A DNA stretch of 64,000 nt from Owenweeksia sp963758205 (GTDB taxonomy: Bacteria > Bacteroidota > Bacteroidia > Flavobacteriales > Schleiferiaceae). Where the stretch lies: assembly GCA_963758205.1 (NCBI GenBank), contig CAVWUM010000002.1:1736001-1800000 (forward strand). The letters run 5' to 3'. Shown piece after piece: positions 26,980-35,870 of the stretch (the first letter of the stretch is position 1; every line of letters begins with the position of its first letter). Both the position numbers and the translations under genes were made by a program. The notes under the pieces were generated by a model, which ran no database searches, was not told the DNA's origin, and worked only from the letters and a program-made list of their open reading frames with translations.

Positions 26980-27648
26980 ATGAATCAGTCATACCCTTTT
27001 ATCCCCTTATCCCATAATTCTACAAGTGCTGCCGAATGTCTTAAAAGGAGTGAAGAGTTTTATAAAGAAATGGACAAACGCAGGAGCTGCCGCTATTTTA
27101 CCGATGAGCCTGTAGCTAAAGAGGTTATTGAAAATATTATTAAAACGGCCGCAACTGCGCCAAGTGGTGCACACAAACAACCGTGGACATTTGTTGCGGT
27201 GGCCAGTCCTGCAGTGAAAAGTGAAATACGCAAAGCAGCCGAAAAGGAGGAAAAGGAATTTTATGACAATCGTGCTACCAAAGAGTGGCTGGAGGACTTG
27301 GCACCCATTGGTACTGACTGGCAAAAGCCATTTTTGGAAACTGCGCCCTGGCTCATTATTGTTTTTAAAAAAACATGGAATGACGGACCGGACGGGAAAT
27401 CAAAAAACTATTATGTGCAGGAAAGTGTGGGCATCGCCTGTGGTTTCCTGATATCAGCTATCCATCAGGCAGGTTTGGTAACCCTCACCCATACGCCCAG
27501 CCCGATGAATTTTTTAGCAGATATTCTGAACCGCCCTGATAATGAAAAGCCCTTTCTGCTCCTCCCGGTAGGTCATCCCGCTAAGGATGCCACAGTGCCG
27601 GATCTTAAAAGAAAAGATCTGGAGGAGGTTTCAGTTTGGGTAGAGTAG
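26980..27648 (+). CDS. Iodotyrosine deiodinase-like flavoprotein (nitroreductase superfamily)
   Basis: A 222-residue protein from the ATG at 26980 (a GTG at 26935 would extend it). It opens YPFIPLSHN, with FMN-binding RRSCRYFTDEPV and TAPSGAHKQPWTF. The lid segment reads EEKEFYDNRATKEWLEDL. The substrate-gripping triad known from IYD is kept at the right spacing: Glu91, Tyr95, Lys116 (Y+21). The C-terminal LVTLTHTPSPMNFL and LLLPVGHPA match IYD. Bacterial homologues reductively dehalogenate halotyrosines using FMN; the natural substrate here is unknown. It is a single gene, divergent from the small membrane protein gene. Confidence 0.85.
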   Translation: MNQSYPFIPLSHNSTSAAECLKRSEEFYKEMDKRRSCRYFTDEPVAKEVIENIIKTAATAPSGAHKQPWTFVAVASPAVKSEIRKAAEKEEKEFYDNRATKEWLEDLAPIGTDWQKPFLETAPWLIIVFKKTWNDGPDGKSKNYYVQESVGIACGFLISAIHQAGLVTLTHTPSPMNFLADILNRPDNEKPFLLLPVGHPAKDATVPDLKRKDLEEVSVWVE

Positions 27649-27794
27649 GATAAAATTCGAACCACTAAACCTTAAACCCGAAACAAATTCCAAAGTCATA
27701 GATGCCAGATTCAAAGTGACCTTTTCAGGTTTTGTAACTTAAGTTTTGAGATTTGTTTAGAGCTTCGACTTTAGGATTTCTGGTTTTAAATCAC

Positions 27795-29558
27795 CTACTT
27801 CTTCAAAACCTTTCCAATAAAGGCCTTCTCGTCATTACCGATTTTTATCAGATAAGTGCCTGCTGACAAGTTGCCCATTTCAATGGTTCCTTTTTCAGGG
27901 CCATTAATGGCTATAGGGCTTGTTTTAAGCAATTTGCCATTCATGTCCAGTATTTCTACGCTTCCGCGGATCGGGTCGCGACCGGAGTAATTATAGTTTA
28001 TAACCTCTGCGCTAGTTACTGTTGGGAATAGCTCAAAGCCCTTGATCATTTCCCATTGATCCAACCCAAGTACACCGCGGGTATAGCGGGCATAAAATGG
28101 TTCAGCAGCACGAATACCGTTGGCCGTTTCCACAGTCCATTTAAAATAGCGGGCCTGCCCGGCAGGTAATGATGATATATTGAGCACACTATCCATACGC
28201 CAGTAACTCAGCGTAAAAGTAGTATCAGCACCGCCTTTATCAGCTTTTAGCTTTGCCTTGGGCGGACTAAAATTTCCGGTAACGGCATCAAAATACCACC
28301 AATAAGTTTCCGGTGTTTTGGTGGCTACTTTATCCCAGGCATAAGTAATTGTTTGTGCCCCCCAACCCGAAAGGTTGATTTGGCTGCTATCTGCCGGAGA
28401 GCGCAAATTAAAGGTTACCTGCGGGGCAAGGCTACCAAGCACGTACTGCCTGCTGGCATTTGCGGTAAGTGTGATTTTTCCATTAAGTGGGGCCGTTGGC
28501 GATAATGTCCAGGCACCTCCTGTTTTATAAAGCAATCGAAGTGCATTAGCGCTCAAAACTCCGGGGAAACCTCGGTGATCATAATCCAGTTTGTAGGAAG
28601 GAGAGGTGCCACCGCTAACAAAAACGCCCCAGTAGCGATCATTCAGTAATCCGAAAACTGTAGCGGGAGGTACACTATCAGGATGTGCACCATCCACCAT
28701 GTAGAGCTGAATTCCTGCCGGTGAACCGGCTACATTACTTACCGTCATGCTATCCATATCAGGATGGCGAAGATGTAGTGAGGCCCCTGTCCAGGTGCTG
28801 GTATAAAGGGCAATGCTGGTATCCCCAATATGGGCTCCGGAACCTTTCCAGACGGGAGGTGTAGCGCTAAAGGTCATATTAAAATTATTAGAACTCAAAT
28901 CCGCTACAGAAGTGCCAGAGCCTTCATCAAAACGATAATAGGCCCGCAGCCCGGTTTCATTGCCTGTAAGTTTTTTACACATCCTGTCACGGATTTCATT
29001 CACGGTAAGGGCCTTGCCCCAAATGCGCACTTCGTCTATCTGTCCGTTAAACTCCCGGGTTTGTGAGGCATCTGCCATGCGGCCAATTCTCAATTCCCGT
29101 AAGGAAGGCTTAATGGTGCCAGTATAATTGGTGCTGGCTACTTCCACTCCATTGATATAGCATTTTATTGCAGTTCCATTAAACGTACCCACCACATGAT
29201 ACCACTGGTTTGGTGTCATCAGTGAAGGACTTACTGCTTCTTTCCAGCTGGTAGTAGGTGTAGCAATGTTGAACGATAGTTTACCATTGTCTCCGCAGCG
29301 CAATACATAACCTTCTTCACCATTGCCTCCTGTCCATGCATCAGTACTTACAATGGTGTTGAGCCATGAGTTTACACCGAATGATGTAGGGTAAATCCAG
29401 GCCTCTACCGACATGGCCGTGGTGGGGTTTAACATGGTGTTATTTGCCGTGTAAGTATAGCTGGTACCGGTAAACTCAAGCGTATTGCCTGCACCCGGCT
29501 GGGCAATACATGCTGCACCAAATAGAGCCACAACACCAAAAAGTACTAATGCTTTCAT
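27795..29558 (-). CDS. LamG-domain protein secreted by the type IX system
   Basis: A 587-residue protein with signal MKALVLFGVVALFGAACIAQ. A LamG/concanavalin-like domain (about 25-215) contains MSVEAWIYPTSFGVNSW, WYHVVGTFNGTAIKCYIN and GQIDEVRIWGKALTVNEIRD. A middle beta region (about 240-490) follows. The C-terminal Por-type sorting domain (about 510-587) includes GSVEILDMNGKLLKTSPIAI and LSAGTYLIKIGNDEKAFIGK. The latter marks it as T9SS cargo carried to the cell surface. It likely binds glycans or acts as an adhesin. Confidence 0.88.
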   Translation of the reverse strand: MKALVLFGVVALFGAACIAQPGAGNTLEFTGTSYTYTANNTMLNPTTAMSVEAWIYPTSFGVNSWLNTIVSTDAWTGGNGEEGYVLRCGDNGKLSFNIATPTTSWKEAVSPSLMTPNQWYHVVGTFNGTAIKCYINGVEVASTNYTGTIKPSLRELRIGRMADASQTREFNGQIDEVRIWGKALTVNEIRDRMCKKLTGNETGLRAYYRFDEGSGTSVADLSSNNFNMTFSATPPVWKGSGAHIGDTSIALYTSTWTGASLHLRHPDMDSMTVSNVAGSPAGIQLYMVDGAHPDSVPPATVFGLLNDRYWGVFVSGGTSPSYKLDYDHRGFPGVLSANALRLLYKTGGAWTLSPTAPLNGKITLTANASRQYVLGSLAPQVTFNLRSPADSSQINLSGWGAQTITYAWDKVATKTPETYWWYFDAVTGNFSPPKAKLKADKGGADTTFTLSYWRMDSVLNISSLPAGQARYFKWTVETANGIRAAEPFYARYTRGVLGLDQWEMIKGFELFPTVTSAEVINYNYSGRDPIRGSVEILDMNGKLLKTSPIAINGPEKGTIEMGNLSAGTYLIKIGNDEKAFIGKVLKK

Positions 29559-29627
29559 AATAGAGGTTTTAGTTAAGTCAAATGTAGCAATTGACGGCCA
29601 ACCTTTACTATGTGTACCTAAACTAAG

Positions 29628-30197
29628 TTAGTGAGCCTGAAGGCCGTAGTTGCGATGTATAAGTTGCTTAACTTCTGACAAAGGGTAGTTTTCTGTAGCC
29701 AGATGTCTTATGGCAATTCCATCCAGCAAAGCCGATAAGTACAAGGCTTCAGCATGAGGTTGATGGTAACCCAAAAAGTGGAAAATTTCTTCAAAGGCGG
29801 CTTCCCATTGTTTTTTGCCTGTGGAAATCATAGCCTTTAAATCCTCAGAAACCGCATTTTGAATAGTCAGCAAAAGCGAAAACCTACGCATTTCGGTTTG
29901 TGATTGCAGGTAATAAAAGGAAAGGTCAACCAGTTTTTTTAGGTTTTCCAGGGGAGGGGCTTTGCTGTCCCAATCCATTTTATGGACGGTTTCGCTTTGG
30001 TAATGGGCAAAAATACCTTTCAGTAATTCTTCTTTGCTAGTGAAATAATGGTACATCAAACCTTTGCTGAGTCCGGCTTCGCGCGCAATCTGTGCCACGC
30101 TGGTATCGCGGTATCCCTGTTGGGAGAAAAGCCTGAAGGCGGTTGTTACAATCAGGTTTTTGGTATCGGGCTTAGTGGGGTTTTCTGTAATACTCAT
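29628..30197 (-). CDS. TetR/AcrR-family transcriptional repressor
   Basis: A 189-residue protein with an N-terminal HTH (FRLFSQQGYRDTSVAQIARE, then AGLSKGLMYHYFTSKEELLK) and a helical ligand domain. A near-palindromic operator-like site lies 6 bp upstream of its start codon, which suggests autorepression. It is divergent from the sulfotransferase-like gene (131-bp gap), which may be part of its regulon. The effector molecule is unknown. Start: ATG at 30197, with a few extra residues before the HTH. Confidence 0.92.
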   Translation of the reverse strand: MSITENPTKPDTKNLIVTTAFRLFSQQGYRDTSVAQIAREAGLSKGLMYHYFTSKEELLKGIFAHYQSETVHKMDWDSKAPPLENLKKLVDLSFYYLQSQTEMRRFSLLLTIQNAVSEDLKAMISTGKKQWEAAFEEIFHFLGYHQPHAEALYLSALLDGIAIRHLATENYPLSEVKQLIHRNYGLQAH

Positions 30198-30203
30198 TTT
30201 TTA

Positions 30204-30219
30204 CTGACTTATTGGTCAG
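30204..30219. promoter_or_regulatory. TetR-type operator palindrome
   Basis: CTGACTTATTGGTCAG has perfect 5-bp arms CTGAC/GTCAG around a 6-bp core, and resembles operators of AcrR-like repressors (TGACCAAT...GTCA). It lies between the TetR gene and the divergent sulfotransferase-like gene, so it could control both. Confidence 0.6.
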
Positions 30220-30330
30220 CCAAAAGTAGGTTAGCAAGTGCAGTGGTGCAATAGCCTAGGTCCATTTATATACGGCTAAGCTCATTTTTAGCAAATTTGC
30301 CCTTCACGGTTTTCGTTAAACAACTTTTTG

Positions 30331-31122
30331 GTGAAGAGGCAACTACTTAGCTGGATAAAAAATTATGGGTTTGAAAGGGCAAAGTCCAATAGCAACAAGA
30401 CCTTTTACCGTATGCTGGGTATGCGCAGGAGCGGTAATCATGCCATAATGAATTGGATACTCCTTCAGCTTAAAGGCAGTAAAGTGGTATTGGATAATAT
30501 GCAGGAACATCAACCATTGGCTACACCAAATAAGAGGTTAAAACCGGGATTTGGAAAAGTAAACCTCCTTGTATCTCATGAAGACAGGGAGCTCAATGAC
30601 TTTTTTCTTACCTATAATGAGGAGCAGTTTGGCAAGGCTAAGAATAAGTTTTCGCTATTGATACTGCGCGACCCGTACAATTGGCTGGCCAGTTGGTACG
30701 CCTGGCAAGATGAGCTTGGAATCCGCTTCAGAAACGACAAAGCCTTTCGTGACCACACCATTAACCTTTGGAAAGATTATGCCCGCTTATACCTTAAATG
30801 GCAAACAGAAGAAAGTAAGGGTAGCCGTCAGGAAATCAGAATAAGCATAAACTATAACCAGTGGGTCAAAAGTATGGAGTACCGTAAGGCTCTGGCTCAA
30901 ACGCTATTGATAAATTTTACCGATAAGGGAAGAAATAAAATGAGCATAAATGGCCATGGTAGTTCTTTTGATGGCATGGCATTTAACGGCCGGGCATCCG
31001 AATTAAACGTATTGGAGCGCTGGAAGCAATTTGAAAGTGACCCTGAATTCAGAGCGCTTTTTGATGATGAGATAAAAAATCTGGCACAGCAGATATTCCC
31101 GGAAGTAAAGGCCTCCCTTTAA
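30331..31122 (+). CDS. Sulfotransferase-like protein
   Basis: A 263-residue protein starting GTG at 30331 (the preceding TTG is in frame). The 5'-phosphosulfate loop-like segment FYRMLGMRRSGNHAIMNWIL is at about residue 27-46, and the 3'-phosphate-binding strand and Ser-rich helix LLILRDPYNWLASWYAW at about 111-127. These two motifs in order are the PAPS signature of the sulfotransferase superfamily. It would transfer sulfate from PAPS to a sugar, lipid or protein. The acceptor is unknown, and no APS/PAPS genes are nearby. It converges on the Crp/Fnr gene with a 4-bp overlap of stop codons. Confidence 0.7.
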   Translation: MKRQLLSWIKNYGFERAKSNSNKTFYRMLGMRRSGNHAIMNWILLQLKGSKVVLDNMQEHQPLATPNKRLKPGFGKVNLLVSHEDRELNDFFLTYNEEQFGKAKNKFSLLILRDPYNWLASWYAWQDELGIRFRNDKAFRDHTINLWKDYARLYLKWQTEESKGSRQEIRISINYNQWVKSMEYRKALAQTLLINFTDKGRNKMSINGHGSSFDGMAFNGRASELNVLERWKQFESDPEFRALFDDEIKNLAQQIFPEVKASL

Positions 31123-31793
31123 AAATCAGCCGGTTTTAAAATACTTATGTGCTTTCTGTTAAAGTCAATAAGGCCCTCATCGCGCAACTCATTCAGGGTG
31201 GTGGTAACCGTTTGCCGGGAGGTGCCAATAAGGTTGGCGATATTTTTATGGGTGTAGAAGTGTTCTACCTTAATAATATCTCCCGTTTTATTTCCTTTTT
31301 CAATCGCCAATTCACGCAAAAAGTCCATGAGGCGGGCGCGAACATCCTTAAATATCAGGTTGTCAATCCTGCGCTCCATCTTCCGCATACGGAAACCAAT
31401 CCACTTATAAATTTTAAAGGTAAACTCCTGGTTATCCTTCATCAGCTCATAAATCTGATCTTTTCGTACGGGGCATACAACCGTATCATCATCCATGGCT
31501 TCGGCAATTTCGCTGCGCTTATCCTCCCCAAGTATGGCTAATTCACCAAACATTTCGCCTTTACTTAATATGGCGCGTACTACTTCCTCACCATCTTCAC
31601 TGTAATTCAATATACGCACTTTGCCGCCCGCAATAAGATACATAGTTGTAGAGGGATCTCCGGTAAAATAAATGGTTTCACCTTTTGTATAATGCTTAAA
31701 GTGATCGCTTTGCTCGGCATGAGCCTGTAATTTGTGCGGGCACATAACATCAAAAAGGTTGACATCATCTAAAAGCCAGTAACGGGCATCCAT
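31119..31793 (-). CDS. Crp/Fnr-family transcriptional regulator
   Basis: A 224-residue protein with a cyclic-nucleotide-binding-type beta roll (about 20-125: GETIYFTGDPSTTMYLIAGG, KGEMFGELAILGEDKRSEIA). A dimer helix is followed by a Crp-type HTH (about 155-220: HKNIANLIGTSRQTVTTTLN). The Gly-Glu phrase of cNMP pockets is present (GEMFGELAILG). No Fe-S cysteine cluster is seen, so it is closer to Crp than Fnr. Ligand not known. Upstream 87 bp is AT-rich and holds its promoter. Confidence 0.9.
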   Translation of the reverse strand: MDARYWLLDDVNLFDVMCPHKLQAHAEQSDHFKHYTKGETIYFTGDPSTTMYLIAGGKVRILNYSEDGEEVVRAILSKGEMFGELAILGEDKRSEIAEAMDDDTVVCPVRKDQIYELMKDNQEFTFKIYKWIGFRMRKMERRIDNLIFKDVRARLMDFLRELAIEKGNKTGDIIKVEHFYTHKNIANLIGTSRQTVTTTLNELRDEGLIDFNRKHISILKPADF

Positions 31794-31880
31794 AGGAATA
31801 GAAGTTTGAACAGCCGTAAAAGTAAGAAATGAAGATCACGAAAGTTTCACAGTGATCCCTATGAGATTATTGGTTTTTCC

Positions 31881-33440
31881 TTAATACTGGTTTGAATGAG
31901 AAGTAAGGTGGGCTGCTCCGCACACTTGGGTGAGCGATTCAAAAAAGTCGCAGGCGTTTTCGGTGGCTTCGTAATCGCCTCTGCAATCTATCCCATTTAC
32001 CAGGGCATCTACTATTTCCTCTTCATGTAGCGGAACTGCACATTGAGCCATCGCATAAAAGGCCTCTGTTTCGCTGTAAACTACGGTGAGGTAGATTAAT
32101 AAGTGGGTAAGCATAAACTGATCGGGCGTAGCCGGATCCTGGTAAGGAATATTGGCCTGCAAAAGGCGGTAATCAATTTTCCATGTAGAACTGAGATTTA
32201 CAGTAGATGAATAGTTCACATCATTTTTTAGGGAATCTGCGTAAGCTCCCATATTCTGCCGATACTCGTTTATCAGTGCTTCTGTAGGATTGCCGGTATT
32301 TTGAAATGTATTGTAATTGAGTGTGAAATATTCACCAAAGGGCAGGGAGTCCATATTGGCGCCAAACATGCCGTAATTTTCATCATAAATTAATGGCGTT
32401 TCTTCCGGCACGGCTACAATAAAACCTTTCAGGATGTCTTCATACACATCATAAAAGAGCACACCGGTATCAAGGTGGAGGCCATTGTCTTCAAATTCTC
32501 TTGTAAAGTTGTTCATAGCAGTCGGGTAAATGGCTGTTGATTTCATCTTATTCCAGCTCCTGTTTTTGATCCAGTAAAACTCCATGCCTTTGTAGCTGTA
32601 CGTTTCATCATGAATGGTGGCCGATGGTGCCGAGGCGTAGAGCGGTCCATCGCCCCCATTTGACTTTGGGTTCTCCGCAGGATCGGCAACATCAAAATAT
32701 ACTTCTGCAGAGTAGTGCAGCGCTATTTTTTCAAAACCCGGAGGCAAATCCTTTTGATCAGATTCTTCAAGGGTTTTCAGGTTACTGGCGGGTATGCACC
32801 AACTCACATTCATCTGGCCCCGCTCCAGGCCGCCATCGCCTATGCCTATTAGCTCACCTTTGGAGTTATACACGGGGCTCCCCGAAAAGCCGGGCAGTAA
32901 ACTACCCATCAGAAAATAAATAGGAAAACTGCCTTCGGGTATGTTCAGAGATTGGGTCACATCCTTAGGAACCAGGCCAAGCAGGTTTTCGGGGTCAGCG
33001 CCACCTTTGTACAACTTTTGGGTTTGGTTTCCCCTGGATCCGCCATGGTAACCGATGGCATGAATTTCCTCATTATAACTTACCCTGGGCTGAAAGGTGG
33101 TTAAAGCCACAACTGTAGCGGGAGGGGCTGGCTCGGTTGGCTTCAGCTCAAGCAAAACCAGGTCGGCAGCGGCATAAATAGAACGTATTTCGGCTTCGCG
33201 TGTGGCTCCTCCCTGGTAGGCAATCTCAATCTTTCCGTTGGGCTTCATGGCATGCAGGTTAGTAACAACCCAATTGGTATTCTTCCATACAAAGCCACTG
33301 CAAACCCCCATTTTAGTGCCGGAAGTAACCATCACCTTTACCAGTGATTTTGAAGCTACCTTGGGGTCAAAGTTCGGGCTGTTTCCTTTTAAGAGAAAGG
33401 TGGCCAGTAACATGCAGGTTAATAGAACTCTATTCATCAC
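31881..33440 (-). CDS. Secreted trypsin-like serine protease with a large C-terminal domain
   Basis: A 519-residue protein with signal MNRVLLTCMLLATFLLKG. A chymotrypsin-fold domain (about 30-235) has the triad His63 (TNLHAM), Asp93 (ADLVLLEL) and Ser186 (LLPGFSGSPVY). The 280-residue rest (Tyr-rich, beginning ETYSYKGMEFYWIKNRSWNK) has no family I recognise. It ends with clustered cysteines near ENACDFFESLTQVCGAAH. The gene overlaps the end of the upstream membrane-protein gene by 11 bp, so the two are coupled. Function: possibly a signalling or quality-control protease outside the inner membrane, with unknown substrate. Confidence 0.8.
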   Translation of the reverse strand: MMNRVLLTCMLLATFLLKGNSPNFDPKVASKSLVKVMVTSGTKMGVCSGFVWKNTNWVVTNLHAMKPNGKIEIAYQGGATREAEIRSIYAAADLVLLELKPTEPAPPATVVALTTFQPRVSYNEEIHAIGYHGGSRGNQTQKLYKGGADPENLLGLVPKDVTQSLNIPEGSFPIYFLMGSLLPGFSGSPVYNSKGELIGIGDGGLERGQMNVSWCIPASNLKTLEESDQKDLPPGFEKIALHYSAEVYFDVADPAENPKSNGGDGPLYASAPSATIHDETYSYKGMEFYWIKNRSWNKMKSTAIYPTAMNNFTREFEDNGLHLDTGVLFYDVYEDILKGFIVAVPEETPLIYDENYGMFGANMDSLPFGEYFTLNYNTFQNTGNPTEALINEYRQNMGAYADSLKNDVNYSSTVNLSSTWKIDYRLLQANIPYQDPATPDQFMLTHLLIYLTVVYSETEAFYAMAQCAVPLHEEEIVDALVNGIDCRGDYEATENACDFFESLTQVCGAAHLTSHSNQY

Positions 33441-34542
33441 AGATGTTTTTGGTTATGGATTGAAGTGCAGAAATTTCATGTTCATCCGGAATGGCATCAC
33501 TGACTTTTTCAGCAATAAGCTTCCATAATGGATTTACGGCTTTGAGTTGGCGGAGGTAAACTTCCCGCGGTTGATCTGCTTTGATGGCTTTCGCCTTTTT
33601 GCAATCCGAAATTTCGAGCTTGCCTGCGCTGCCGGTTTCACAAAAACAGTCTCTTACGGCCAGTAAAGTTTTTGATTGAACGTCTTCAGGCAAAGTCGGG
33701 TCAATGTTGTTGGCAAGGTTAGTCCAGATGCCTTTTTCATCACCATCCGCTTTACGAAAGCTGTGTTTGATTTCTTCAAGAGGTACCACGTTACCATCCA
33801 GTAGTACAAGACGGTCGCACTTGGATAGATTTACCTCAGAGGAGTAGAGTATGGAAACGAACTGTGAGCCCTTTTCTTCAGGATTTGCAAACTGCCGCTG
33901 TGGTTTTTTTGAAGTGTTAGTGGCCGTTTCCTTTTTAGTTTGAGATTTTGCAGCTGCCTTTTCATCTGATTCACCGGTTATAGGTAGTACGCTGGCAGCG
34001 GTTAAAGTGGAGTCAGCTTCTACCGGCACTTCTTCGGTTTCTTCTACTCCTGTCCAGCCCGAAGGTATAAGCCTGAACTCCCGGTAGGCAATAAAATCAC
34101 GGGCTTCTTCCTCGGTAAAACCAACGGCCATGTAGTCTTTCATCATTTTGGCCCTTTCAGGCAAAAGGCCATTGTTGGTGCGTATATGCATCCCCAAAAA
34201 AATACCACCCACACAAAAAAAGCCGAAGGCTCCAATCCTAATGCTTTTAACCGCGCTGAGGTACTTATCGCTAAGCCCTAGCAGTACGGCCAGCAATCCC
34301 GAAAGGGTACCTATAAATGCACTAACTACAGGAGATATGGCCAGCCCCAGCAAAATGCCCAGAAGCAGGCCAATGCCGGCACCGTTCAAAAAGCCCGAAA
34401 AGTACAGGAGGGAAGTGGAGCTGGTTGATGGAGATGAGGAATCTTTGGGCAAGTCATCATTCTGCCCGGAAATGCTTTCGGTATCCATGAGCATTGGTTT
34501 TATGTTTTCAATTAGATCTTTTCCTTTTTTCAGGATACTCAT
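33430..34542 (-). CDS. Membrane protein coupled to the serine protease
   Basis: A 370-residue protein with about three hydrophobic segments near 48-125: GFLNGAGIGLLLGILLGLAI, FIGTLSGLLAVLLGLSD and IGAFGFFCVGGIFLGMHI. A C-terminal soluble part of about 245 residues starts ERAKMMKDYMAVGFTEEEAR and has Cys residues (NLSKCDRL, AVRDCFCETG, EISDCKKA). No family recognised. Overlap with the protease gene points to a functional pair: possibly a membrane anchor or substrate of it. The Lys/Thr-rich linker at about 195-220 is probably disordered. Confidence 0.65.
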   Translation of the reverse strand: MSILKKGKDLIENIKPMLMDTESISGQNDDLPKDSSSPSTSSTSLLYFSGFLNGAGIGLLLGILLGLAISPVVSAFIGTLSGLLAVLLGLSDKYLSAVKSIRIGAFGFFCVGGIFLGMHIRTNNGLLPERAKMMKDYMAVGFTEEEARDFIAYREFRLIPSGWTGVEETEEVPVEADSTLTAASVLPITGESDEKAAAKSQTKKETATNTSKKPQRQFANPEEKGSQFVSILYSSEVNLSKCDRLVLLDGNVVPLEEIKHSFRKADGDEKGIWTNLANNIDPTLPEDVQSKTLLAVRDCFCETGSAGKLEISDCKKAKAIKADQPREVYLRQLKAVNPLWKLIAEKVSDAIPDEHEISALQSITKNICDE

Positions 34543-34757
34543 GGGGGTGGGGTTTGGTTAGGAGATCTTGAAAATTGTTAGGTTAAAGATAGGGAAACAA
34601 CGCAGTAAAATTCACATTTGGTTGATTTAAGTAGTTGATTGTCTGAGACCTTTATTGGTAGGGGATGTAAGCTTTTGCTTTGTAGAGTTGTATCAATTAC
34701 CAGGAAAACACATCATTATATGTACCTTACAAGCTATAACTCCCAAAACCAACCCGT

Positions 34758-35216
34758 ATGAAGCTTAGCAATAACCTTAGTCTTGCAGAAGTAACAAAAA
34801 GCCAAACAGCCATTCGTCATGGTATTGATAATAACCCCAGTGCCGAAGAGCTGGAAAACCTAAAGCGTGTGGCCGAAAGAGTATTTCAGCCGGTTCGCGA
34901 GCACTTTGCCACACCCATTTATGTGAGTTCAGGGTTTAGATGTGTGGAGTTGAATACCCGTATTGGTGGCTCAGCCACAAGCAGCCATTGTAATGGTGAG
35001 GCCCTTGACCTTGATATGGATGGACGAGGCACGATTACCAACAAGCAAATTTTTGACTATGTGCGCCAAACCCTGGAGTTTGATCAATTGATTTATGAAT
35101 TTGGCGATGACACAAACCCGGCCTGGGTGCATGTAAGCATAAGGAAAGATAATAACCGCAACCAGGTACTGAAAGCCATTAGGGTCAATGGCAGAACGAG
35201 CTACAGCGTGATGTAA
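34758..35216 (+). CDS. M15-family D-Ala-D-Ala carboxypeptidase-like peptidase
   Basis: A 152-residue protein. The Peptidase_M15_3/VanY-type zinc site is seen as HCNGEALDLDMDG (HxxxxxxD) and the second ligand in WVHVSI, with SSGFRCVELN before them. There is no signal peptide. Such small cytoplasmic-looking M15 enzymes resemble phage endolysins that cut cell-wall peptides. It is a single plus-strand gene, converging on the DUF2200 gene. It could be a remnant lysin or involved in releasing cytoplasmic particles (speculative). Confidence 0.85.
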   Translation: MKLSNNLSLAEVTKSQTAIRHGIDNNPSAEELENLKRVAERVFQPVREHFATPIYVSSGFRCVELNTRIGGSATSSHCNGEALDLDMDGRGTITNKQIFDYVRQTLEFDQLIYEFGDDTNPAWVHVSIRKDNNRNQVLKAIRVNGRTSYSVM

Positions 35217-35237
35217 TTGTATTGTCGTATTCCTGAA

Positions 35238-35606
35238 TTAAGGTGCCCTGAATATTTTCTCCATCTTTTTGCCTTTGGCCAGCTCATCCACCAGCTTATC
35301 AAGGTAGCGGGCCTGTTGAGTGAGTGGGGTTTCAATATCCTCCACGCGGTAGCCGCAAATCACGCCTTTTATGAGGTGTGCATTGGGATTGAGATCAGCC
35401 TGTGCAAAAAACTCCTTAAAGGTTACCTTTTTATCAATAAGCTCTTGCAGCTCCTTTTCGTCAAATCCGGTAAGCCATTCTATTACCTGCAGCAATTCAG
35501 CTTGGGTTCGCCCCTTTTTCTCCACTTTGGTGATGTAGTGAGGGTAAACCGAGGCAAAGGTCATTTTGGCTATTTTTTCATCATGCTCTGGGGTGGTAGT
35601 GCTCAT
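35238..35606 (-). CDS. DUF2200 family protein
   Basis: A 122-residue protein starting at ATG 35606; the frame extends to 35636 but that adds an unlikely tail. The family pattern is clear: KIAKMTFASVYPHYITKVEK and VIEWLTGFDEKELQELIDKK, then GVICGYRVEDIETPLTQQAR and the end KLVDELAKGKKMEKIF. Cytoplasmic, function unknown. It converges with the M15 peptidase gene with 21 bp between the stops. Length is normal for the family. Confidence 0.9.
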   Translation of the reverse strand: MSTTTPEHDEKIAKMTFASVYPHYITKVEKKGRTQAELLQVIEWLTGFDEKELQELIDKKVTFKEFFAQADLNPNAHLIKGVICGYRVEDIETPLTQQARYLDKLVDELAKGKKMEKIFRAP

Positions 35607-35673
35607 ATAGTTTAATCCAGTTTTGCGAATTTTCAAATAATTCTTTGAGCGTTCAATTAATAAAAAACTGCAT

Positions 35674-35870
35674 ACTGTCAGTCTAAGTGATCCGAAAGCT
35701 TTCGGGTCACTCCCCGCAATCCTGCGGGATAGGCAGGGTGAAAAGCCGCACTGTCAGTCTGAGTGATTGTGACGAAGGAGCAATCGTATCGAAGACTGAT
35801 AACAGAAAAAGCCTTTATCATGATACACTTCGATACACCCGAAAGCTTTCGAGACACTCAGGGTGACAGT
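35674..35870. repeat. Interspersed intergenic palindromic repeat, two head-to-head units
   Basis: The element begins ACTGTCAGTCTAAGTGA and ends CTCAGGGTGACAGT, with a second CACTGTCAGTCTGAGTGATT inside (from about 35749) and CGATACACCCGAAAGCTTTC near the right end. Internal hairpins include GAAAGCTTTC. These sequences are of the kind that recurs between genes in Flavobacteriales genomes. It fills the gap between DUF2200 and the DUF1801-like gene and reaches that gene's stop codon. Confidence 0.75.
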
